DNA of 64,000 nt from positions 38,183,501 through 38,247,500 of the forward strand of contig CM060989.1 in the NCBI GenBank assembly GCA_030765065.1, read 5' to 3'. Both the position numbers and the translations under genes were made by a program. The notes below the pieces were generated by a model, which was not told the DNA's origin, searched no databases, and was given only the letters and a program-made list of their open reading frames with translations. Shown in pieces: positions 56,345 through 64,000 of the stretch (position 1 is its first letter; every line of letters begins with the position of its first letter). This DNA is from Deroplatys truncata. Taxonomy: Eukaryota > Arthropoda > Insecta > Mantodea > Mantidae.

Positions 56345-56700
56345 TATTCGGCCTTCACCCCGACCTGTAACAATATTGATGACTGGCACGGGTGGATGTC
56401 GTGCGACAATTTTAACGAGAATCATATTAAGGCTATCCACGAGTTTAATACAGCATTTTATGCAATTTATCATTATAAATAGTAGCAAATAATCATGAAA
56501 TAATTCTGCATCCATAGCTGACATAAGTGAGAGCGTCTTCATATATTTGTAAATGAGACAGCCTCTCTCCCTTCATTCCATTTGTTATTACCTGGCGTAT
56601 TGAACCGATAACACTTACATGATTTCCCTTTCTGGGAGATAAGTGAGTAGGTGTTACGGACTGTGGTGTAGCCTATTATCAGCACAGCATTTTAAGTAAT
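56345..56700 (-). repeat. Family D repeat, copy 2
   Basis: Inverse of 48841-49190, with TATTTCATGATTATTTG, CATATATGAAGACGCTCTCAC-like and GGGAGAGAGGC blocks in the same order. Confidence 0.7.
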
Positions 56701-56869
56701 TACAAATTCAGGTCTAATTATCCTATATTTAAAAATGTACATAGGGTTTTGCATCTTGGTTGTTCAGAGAAAAGAATATCACAACATAGTTTCATCTTCT
56801 CTCTATAAACCACAGCAACTAGAAATACCAGTATTGGTATTATTGGCACGTGCGCCATGATGCCTGCAG

Positions 56870-57005
56870 GATCGAGTGGTGAGCGAGCTTATCTCTCACC
56901 CGGAGGTTCCACGTTCGATGCACGCCCGGGGATGGGATTTTTCTTTAATTAGGATTATTCCCTACCCTCCATAGAATCCGGAAGCGTGGTTGTGGACGAA
57001 ACATA
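56870..57005 (+). repeat. SINE F (tRNA-derived), head and proximal body
   Basis: A-box-like GATCGAGTGGTGAGC and B box CACGTTCGATGCACG, followed by GGGATTTTTCTTTAATTAGG and ATTATTCCCTACCCTCC, which also occur in the copy split by the MITE at 5900. It runs into family B at 57006. Confidence 0.6.
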
Positions 57006-57300
57006 CCCCACAAAAATATAGATCTCTTTAAAACGCATACATTATTTCAAATAATTTTTTTTGGCATAAGCCATTCTGAGATATCGTTATTTCGTCCAGT
57101 TTTTTAAACATTTGACTATCGCTATTCCCTTTGTGTCTATAACGAAATGTGTAATGTAGCTATTTCTGCAAAGGTGTACCTCGATTATAATAACGAAGAT
57201 AGAAAAATGAATGTTAATAACTATAGGTTGTATACTCACTAATAAACGATAGAGAGAAGGAAAGGTCATGTGAATGTAACACGTCAGATTTTTTATGTAG
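57006..57300 (-). repeat. Family B repeat, terminal piece
   Basis: ATAGATCTCTTTAAAACGC ... CACTAATAAACGATAGAGAG ... AATGTAACACGTCAGATT. Only the distal part of B remains. Confidence 0.7.
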
Positions 57301-57700
57301 GGCAGTAAGTGTAGTCATTCCTTACTCTGTTTTTATTTTTTTAGAACGTAATGCGCGATCGACATCTTCGTGTATTCTTTATACTGCCAACATCTCTGAA
57401 GATGTCCCTAAGGTAGGAACGAAACATTAGGTGCAACTACTTTAGCCTATAGACCACGACAAAACAGCCAGGAAATTTTGGAAGATAAAGCTATGGACAC
57501 CGGCCGTAAAAGCTTACGCATATACTCACAGAATTAGCAAGCTTATCAGCAAATATAAACTAATACATCTCTCTGGCTTTTACCTCTGTGATCTCTATCG
57601 ATGTTAGCGAACCTTGCATAATGTGTACCTTGTCATCCCTGGATTACACGTTCGGAACTTTGGCACGATGTACATGACCAGAACAAACTCCCATTAAATT
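57301..57700 (+). repeat. Possible Penelope-like fragment with a hammerhead-like motif
   Basis: At 57392-57431 the sequence CTCTGAAGATGTCCC, a 7-base loop and GGAACGAAAC fits the conserved core of a hammerhead ribozyme (CTGAAGA ... GAAA), with a five-base-pair stem II carrying one mismatch and an extra U. Such motifs are known in the LTR-like ends of Penelope-like elements. No RT or GIY-YIG frame is visible and the stem III and cleavage site are not clear, so this is a suggestion. Confidence 0.3.
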
Positions 57701-58183
57701 AATTACATTATGCAGTGCCAGTTATCTGATAAGACTTTAAGACACAATCAACTCAAACTTGACAAAGAGAAGCAGTAAATTGAATTCTCGACGAAAAGTT
57801 CTAAGAGCGCGGAGATGAACTTTCCAAGATCTGTTCGTTCACTCACGCAGGGAAATGGAGAATACGACTGCAAATTAATTAAATATAAGAGCGAGTAAAC
57901 GTCACATAGATAAGCTGTTAAATGTATTCTGCTCAAATAATGGGGATGTTCTTATGAACCAGCCGGTACAACTTCCATTCTCGGTTATGACATATTCCAA
58001 CGGGATTTTTTGAATTCCTGATCCTGTAACCTTTTCAAATAAATTTTAGAATTACTGGTTACTGTGTTTTCTTACCACTATTGTTAATGCTTCATTAACT
58101 GCCGTATTTAAAATTGAAAGCCTACGAAAATAGTGAAATACGCAAAAGATTCAACATCAAATGCAACGCGCCTTTCCGAGTGA

Positions 58184-58184
<1 letters not shown>
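57701..58184. other. No feature recognised
   Basis: AT-rich spacer, no frame of note. Confidence 0.35.

Positions 58185-58226
<42 letters not shown>
58185..58226. repeat. CT dinucleotide microsatellite
   Basis: About 20 TC units. It runs through a 71-codon frame only because the repeat has no stops. Confidence 0.9.
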
Positions 58227-58230
<4 letters not shown>

Positions 58231-58329
58231 TCCCCGGTGTGCATAGGGGCGATGGTATTAAGTACAGCAGTAAAGAAATGCGTGTGTGTATGGCGAGGTA
58301 ATATCAGGAGTCAGGTTTTAAAATGGTGA

Positions 58330-58495
58330 CGGGAAATAAAGGGGCAGGAAAATGAATCAGTCTTATTAACCACCATCCCTAGATCCAAGATCCATGCAAT
58401 TCCGTGAGCTAGCCTCGAACCCGGGACCATTCCTGTAAATCCCGTGCCGCCAAATTGGCGCACAGCAACCCCATGGTACCGCCGCAACTTGCTAT
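58330..58495 (-). repeat. tRNA-like SINE head (candidate)
   Basis: On the minus strand, GGTCCCGGGTTCGAGGC (B-box-like) and an imperfect A-box-like CTGTGCGCCAATTTGG further up. Low conservation; not a tRNA gene. Confidence 0.35.
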
Positions 58496-59756
58496 GTAGG
58501 TGGTAATATTTGTTTAAATAATTGTATTTAATACCCTTTACTTCCTCTATTACTTACCTACAGTAAGGCCACTATTAAACATCGAGACAATACTAGTATT
58601 ACACTACAATCCAGCTCCATTAACGCCAACACTTCTCTACGTGGCGCGAGGATCATTCATCAAGCATTTTAATGCCCTACCGGCACGCTGTGATGGTAGC
58701 TCAGAGCAAACCTGGCGGAGGAAATCTATGACGAGGTGCTTATAAACGTATACTACGATAAGACAAATTCCGAAAAACATTGATAACTGGTAGAAAAGTA
58801 GTGTAAAAATAAACTATTGACAAATATTTAGTAGTTCGTACTATATTGCAAAACTGACCTTACTTTCATAATACCACTCGTATATTCCTTGCAATAAAAT
58901 GTAACCGGCTTTTGCTTTTATACTCTGCGGAGTGCAGCAACTTTTAATATTCTGTGGAACAACTACTATTTCTACTCCATGGTATTCTCAAAAAACGTCA
59001 AGGCCTTCTTCACAAGCATGTTCGTTTATAACTTCTATGTGTATTCGTAATCAAGTACAAGGGTTTTGTAAATCCTTTTTAATATTTTAGTAATTCATGA
59101 AATGAAATTAGAAGGTGCGTTATAGCCCCATGTCTGTCAGAACATACTGCTTTTCAGTGGTGAAAGTATTATTATCAAAGTCGGTTGAAAGGTTTTTGAG
59201 ATTACCCCACATACACAGACACATAGGACATAAAAATTTCTCTCTTTTTAGTATTAATTAAGATGTAAGTATCATTATTTCTGAAATTAAATTAGGAAGA
59301 TACCAACTTTATTCTCTTATACTATTAACTAGTTATGAAACATAACTCTTTGTTGTTTTAAAACACTACTTTGCATCTCCCTGTTGGGAATGGGCGTGGA
59401 CCTGAAGCGCTGCAAGAAACAACTCATACTGCCCCCGGAATGGGCGCGGCAGATAAATGTGGGTCACAGAGTGGGAAGCAAACCAGGCGTGCCAAGTCCC
59501 CGATATTCTAAAACTTTTAACATTTCTCATTAGCTCATATGCAGAATATAGATGTTCTCAATGTGCTCTGTATTCATAGGTTGTGCCCTTATGTTCAGCG
59601 CTGTTTTGGCTAAACGGAAGTTCTACTATTATAGTATAGTTATGCGTTTACTTTTCCCTTAACAGCCTTATTTTATTGGAAGTTTATAATTTGTTATGCC
59701 ATAAATGGCCATCTCGTCGACATTCCTCTACTTGCTATCAAGCAAGAAGGCTCCGC
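58496..59756. other. No gene recognised
   Basis: About 1.26 kb of AT-rich DNA with a GC-richer patch near 59385-59490. No coding frame or repeat match found. Confidence 0.35.
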
Positions 59757-60775
59757 AATAATGTGTGAGGCAGTATTTTTAACACTTAAATAATTTCAGT
59801 CAAATTATACAATATAAAATATAATAACAGCCCGCCTTAAAGCAATATGTGTATGTAGCAATATATAAAAAGTGTATATTACAGTCATTGTATAGGTTTA
59901 TATTATGGGCGTAATAATGTTATGAGAATGTATTACGTAATTTAATAATGTAGGAGCTGTGAGAATAATAGGTTAAAAGTTGCTAACAATGAGGTAACCT
60001 TGAGGCAATAATGAATTTGAAAGTGTAATAATATTACTTGTGATTCTTGGAAGCAATAATGTAATTGTTGTGACAGTTTATAAAATAGCCAATCAACAAC
60101 CAGAAAAAGCTTTAGTTAAATGAAGGTATTCTATTGGACTAGGATTAGCCAAGTAGAAACTAAAATTATGCAAAATTTACAAATTCAGAAGTCAGTTGCT
60201 TGTAGACAGCGCTCATAACTGGACGCGTTGCTTGTAGACAGTGTTCCTAACCGGACGTGGGATGCGTCCTCGAGAAATTTAATACGTATTCGTGTGAGAC
60301 GAAAATAGTTTTACATGTTAAAAAGTGCAAGTAATTAATAAAAAAAATCTCGCAACTCTCTCTCTCTCTCTCTCCCTCTCTCTATCAGTGAAGTGTTATT
60401 TCAATTGTGTCAAGCATTACTAAAAGGAGTAAAGTAAAATTATGTCTGTAAGCCTACATTCTTCAGTCGCACCACTCCCTGCTAAGACATTCATGTCTCT
60501 AAAAATAAATACTGACGCAGCCGAGGCAAACATAAATATATAATATTTAAAGAAGCAGTCAAATTACAAACTTAATATTTTTAAACTTGGGGCAAAGTCC
60601 ACCGGAAAGTACATTTGGGGCGAAGGCTACCGGAAACTTTTTACCATACGTGCGGTTGCAACTACTTCAAGTTCGGCTCCCCAACAGTCGAAATATAATA
60701 CATTTTCTTCAAACTGGCTTTCCATACGTAGCAGCAACAAACCTTCTTCAAATTGGCTCCCAAAGCGTGGGGTAA
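59757..60775 (-). mobile_element. Family C element, copy 4 (inverted)
   Basis: Starts TGAGGCAGTATTTTTAACAC and ends ... GGAAAGCC/ATACGTAGCAGC, the reverse of the other copies. The GAGCTGTGAGAATA segment is at about 59953-59966. Its partner has been replaced by a TC microsatellite (60357-60386). It has two GGAAAGCC-type subrepeats at the distal end. Confidence 0.75.
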
Positions 60776-60799
60776 ATAAGAATACAACAAAATAACTTC

Positions 60800-60900
60800 T
60801 TCATGTGTGAGGCTCGCATATTGTAGGTCCCTGGTTCAATTCCCGTTAGGCTGACCACCGTGACCTTTTTTCTTGAGGTTTCCCCTCTTAGGATGGATTA
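60800..60900 (+). repeat. tRNA-derived SINE head
   Basis: GTGAGGCTCGCATATTGTAGGTCCCTGGTTCAATTCCC contains a B box (TGGTTCAATTCCC) and resembles heads at 17640 and 33150. The mariner-like element at 60903 sits directly downstream, so the body may have been displaced. Confidence 0.5.
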
Positions 60901-60902
60901 TA

Positions 60903-62279
60903 CAGAGAGAGCCAAAAATCTACGAACCGACTGCGCGGTGTTTTTCCTGTCCACGTCCTCGACGTTCGTTGGCGACTGCCGCTATAGAAAGACGCCGATG
61001 AAACCATATAACATTTTTAAAACTACTTTTAAAGGCTTTAATTACCAACTTTATGAAAGGAGATGCTGAAACTGGCCACTGTCGTTGTCCAAATATTTTT
61101 GGCACCTCTTTAGGAAACTATCCATCACTCTCCGTAGTTTACGTTGAGAAATGCTGGCAGTTTCGTGGCGGATATTTTGTTTTAATTCTTCCAGGTTGTG
61201 TGGGTTTCTCTTGTACACTTTATGTTTTAAGTTACCCCAGAGATAGAAATCGCAGGGAGTTAGGTCGGGAGACCAAGGGGGCCACAAATCTCTACTAATA
61301 ATTCTGTCCTCAAACACACTTTCAATTGTTCTCATCGGAATATTGGCTGTATGAACTGCCAGAGTCTTGTTGAAAAAAGACAAAATTATGCTCCCTGTCG
61401 GTTAATTCTCTAAAAAAGGGGGCAAAATTGCATTCATATATGTAAGGGCGTCAACTGTTGACTCGAAAAAAATTGGCCCTATAACTCTTTTCCGCCCATG
61501 GCGCACCATACACCAAATTTTTCGTCATAAAAGGGTACTTCATGAACTATATTAGGTTTGTCAGAGCTCCAATAACGATTATTTTGTGTACACACATATC
61601 CATGAAGATGAAACCAAGCCTCGTCCATGAAAAATATTAAATATGGGTCTATTTCGCCATTGTGTACACTATTGAGACTCCACTCGAAAAATGTGTGCCT
61701 AATCACCTGGTTGAAGAGCATGTGTCACAGTTATTTTATATGCTTTTAACTTGGTAATTCTTCGCGCAGAACCATAAGAAATAACTGCCTGTTCTGCATT
61801 TTGGAGAGAATTCTCCAAACGATGACCGAAGTCGTCTAATGTTTCTTCAGTAAGAACCGACACCGTCTTTTAGATTTCTTACCCTGAACACCTTCTATGG
61901 CCTGAAATTTGCTGTAAAGTTCATGGATTGTTGTACGGCCTGGAACGTTTACACCTGGAAATCTTTCTGCAAATTGTACTTTCACTTGACGAGCTGACAG
62001 ATTTAACACATACGAATCATAAATAAATGCACAGAAAGACATAGAAAGCATATACTGAGTCATAATATACTTTGTGACTAAGTACAGGACAAAATAATAA
62101 ATAACTCGTAATAACTGAACTACATCACAAGACCGTCAACTCAATACTGCACTTCACACTGTAGAGCAAAACCACGTGAACATCGTGACCTTATTTATAG
62201 CAGCAGTGCGTTATGATATTTCCATACGCCCAGTGGAAAAACACCGCGCAAACGGTTCCTAGTTTCTTGGCTCTCCCGT
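60903..62279 (-). mobile_element. Mariner-like element with long DDD spacing (full-length relative of the 14625 MITE)
   Basis: TA at 60901-60902 and 62280-62281. Left end CAGAGAGAGCCAAAAATC ... GCGCGGTGTTTTTCC; right end in reverse ACGGGAGAGCCAAGAAAC ... GCGCGGTGTTTTTCC. Length is 1377 bp. It explains both ends and the inner remnant of the foldback element at 14625. It is a different lineage from 23102 but has the same core spacing. Confidence 0.93.
61051..62063 (-). pseudogene. Mariner-like DDD transposase, broken
   Basis: N-terminal part 61836-62063 (a helix-turn-helix region with GVNVPGRTTIHELYSKF). Middle part 61479-61721, in the same frame but after stops, carries IFFMDEAWFHLHGYV (first Asp) and FGVWCAMG. 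C-terminal part 61051-61383, in another frame, carries WPPWSPDLTPCDFYLWG (third Asp). The second Asp is still legible as FQQDS but sits in the shifted frame just upstream. The gap from second to third Asp is about 38 residues, as in 23293-24310. Not functional as it stands. Confidence 0.9.
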
Positions 62280-62281
62280 TA

Positions 62282-62652
62282 TAATGTCGCGAATATTCAT
62301 GGCCCCCATTTCCTGTCATTTCGTTTTCTTATGTCGAGGGAACCGGCGTATGTGTGAAGTTTGTTTTGTGAAACTGTTTGCCCTGGCGTTCAGTGTGTGT
62401 CGACCCCTCAGAGGGACCTCTCCGTAGGGAGTATGTATCACGGAGGGGGGCTGAGCACCGCAAATAGACCATAACGACCCTTTTCCCTGGGAGAAAAAGG
62501 TTGAAAAATCGGGGGAACTTCTTAAAACATTATAAAGCTAACAAAATGAAAAATGTTGAAAAAACGCAACAACACGTAAAATTGAATACCTCTTGTTCTT
62601 TCTGTATATTAACAAAGAGAATTTTTGTCTCCATCAATTTGGCTGCTAGAAT
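62282..62652. other. No gene recognised
   Basis: Contains a partial inverted segment around 62418-62446 (CCTCTCCGTAGGGAG ... CACGGAGGGG). No frame or repeat match. Confidence 0.3.
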
Positions 62653-63556
62653 TTTTACTTTCTCTACTACGTATAGTAAGTAGGGGAAGTATTGCATTCC
62701 ACCCAAAAATTCGATACCGAGATTTCACCGGAAATACACGTTTTGAGACCTCCTGAATCCAAAAAAAGCATTTTTAGAAACATGTCCGTGTGTGTGTCTG
62801 TGTGTGTGTCTGTGTGTCTGTGTGTGTGTGTGTGTGTCTGTGTGTGTGTCTGTGAACAGCATAACTCAAAAACGAACAATCGGATAAGCACCAAACTTGG
62901 TATTTAGGTTCAGTATCTTCCAGAGATGCGACACGAAGGTTTTCAAGAAAATCCCCCCAACCCAGACTACCCTTTACATGGAACATTTTTCGAAAATTTT
63001 AATTTTCTCAAAAACGGCTCTAACGATTTTGATTAAAATATCATATGTTTAAGATATTGTCATGACAAATAAAATGTATATCTTGAATTTTCTGGGAATG
63101 TCTCCAAAAGTGTTCTTCATTATGAACGACTTTTTCATAACTGGTAAACCATAAGAGATAGACAAAATTTTACTACACAAAAAATGTAGATCGCGTTAAA
63201 ATACACAAGTTATGTCATATACATTTCTTTTGTTGAGTGAACCGTTTGCGAGATATTGCTTGTTATTCCCTTAAATTTTCCAATACTTATACTTTTTCTC
63301 AAATTCGTTATTCATTTTTTTATGTTCTGGACATGCAAAGAGAATGGAATGCCCCACATAGCAACCAGCGATAAAATATTTGACTATCGCTTAAAAGCTA
63401 CCATATTCCCCTTGCATCTACAAGAAAATTACAAATAAGATTGACATCTCGATATCTCGATTAATATGAAGCATATGGAGAATAGGCGTTTGTAAAAATA
63501 GATTGTACAAGAGTAGAGAAAGTCATGTGAGTGTAACACATCAGATTTTTTAAAGT
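62653..63556 (-). repeat. Family A repeat, full-length copy
   Basis: Opens TTTTTACTTTCTCTACTACG and closes GTGTAACACATCAGATTTTTT. It has a GT/GTCT microsatellite (62787-62852) and a 70-codon frame (62774-62986) beginning MFHVKGSLGWGDFL, nearly identical to the one at 34474. It is closely matched to 33909-34806. Confidence 0.9.
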
Positions 63557-63569
63557 AAAGACGAATACT

Positions 63570-63712
63570 TTTGTGCGCCTTTGTATTTCTGCAAAACTTT
63601 ATCGGGTTTAATATGATAGAAAAATAAGCTTTCTTAAGAATAGTTCGTAAAAGTCACATAAAAATAATCGATGCAGGTAGAGAAAGTCATATAAATGTAA
63701 CACCACAAATGT
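63570..63712 (-). repeat. Family B repeat, terminal piece
   Basis: TTGTATTTCTGCAAAACTTTATCGG ... AAAGTCATATAAATGTAACACC. Degenerate end of family B, placed right beside a family A copy. Confidence 0.55.
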
Positions 63713-64000
63713 TTAATCTTTTCGCGCTCAATCCATATACACCCAGTTGGACACACCTAACGGAGAGGGACACCTCGCACACTGGGACCTACGTGGGATC
63801 TATTACGGCTACCACCCCCTACCACCCCTCAGGAGGAAGGGAAACAATAAAGGAACCACAAGAGGTTACAGACCGCATGCAGACAGGTCACGGAGACGCG
63901 CGGATGTCCCTTTTATATGCTTGAATGCCCTTCCCACTACTGGAGCTACTCAGAGAGGTCGATGTATCATTTACTGAACCAAGCACCCCTCTAATGTCCA
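63713..64000. other. Unique end of window, no gene recognised
   Basis: Two overlapping frames (63709-63924 and 63747-63977) have no recognisable product. The sequence is GC-richer than its surroundings and runs off the window. Confidence 0.3.

Noticed and set aside
1-64000. CRISPR array, bacterial operon, rRNA or bacteriophage sequence
   Set aside because: No short regularly spaced direct repeats with unique spacers, no compact gene clusters and no rRNA-like conserved blocks; all regular repeats are satellites or transposons.
1-64000. Integrated virus sequence
   Set aside because: The only reverse transcriptase remnant is of non-LTR type; I see no capsid, envelope or viral polymerase motif.

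Overview
This window looks like intergenic or intronic DNA from a repeat-rich, AT-rich arthropod genome, most likely an insect. The evidence is several Tc1/mariner-superfamily transposons flanked by TA, tRNA-derived SINEs, a non-LTR retrotransposon 3' end, spliceosomal splice signals and a degenerate pentamer array of the TTAGG insect-telomere type. A cockroach-like (Blattodea) genome is my guess from the look of the repeats and is not proven by the sequence. There are no bacterial operons, CRISPR arrays or rRNA genes. No complete host gene is present.

Most recognisable sequence is mobile DNA. Two related unclassified families dominate. Family A (about 0.8-0.9 kb, younger) has copies at 299-385, 3591, 4496, 9049, 33909, 46190 and 62653. 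Family B (older, diverged) has about fourteen copies and fragments from 5350 to 63712. Here + for A and B means starting at the end that reads TGTTACACTCACATGAC. Family C (about 1 kb) occurs at 15878, 24799, 47880 and 59757. Smaller families are D (48841, 56345), E (1915-2960, 52745; promoter-like) and L (33436, 35385, 55874; solo-LTR-like). DNA transposons with transposase remnants are a Tc1-like element at 19262-20792, mariners at 10544-11811, 29519-30743 and 49294-50554, and two long-spaced DDD elements at 23102-24426 and 60903-62279. Two foldback MITEs (5900-6582 and 14625-15182) each carry an inverted duplication of one mariner end. A LINE ORF2 3' fragment lies at 42970-44235.

Nested insertions give a relative chronology: B is the oldest layer and was later interrupted by A, C, a mariner MITE, another MITE and a short retro-insertion. 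The one segment that looks like host coding sequence is a small exon at 50642-50743 (+). It has clean splice sites and encodes the start of a secreted or membrane protein (hydrophobic signal peptide). A possible upstream 5' UTR exon ends at 28732. The rest of that gene would lie outside the window or in parts I cannot recognise. All transposase genes are broken, so nothing here appears able to mobilise itself, although the Tc1 copy carries only one in-frame stop that I can see.
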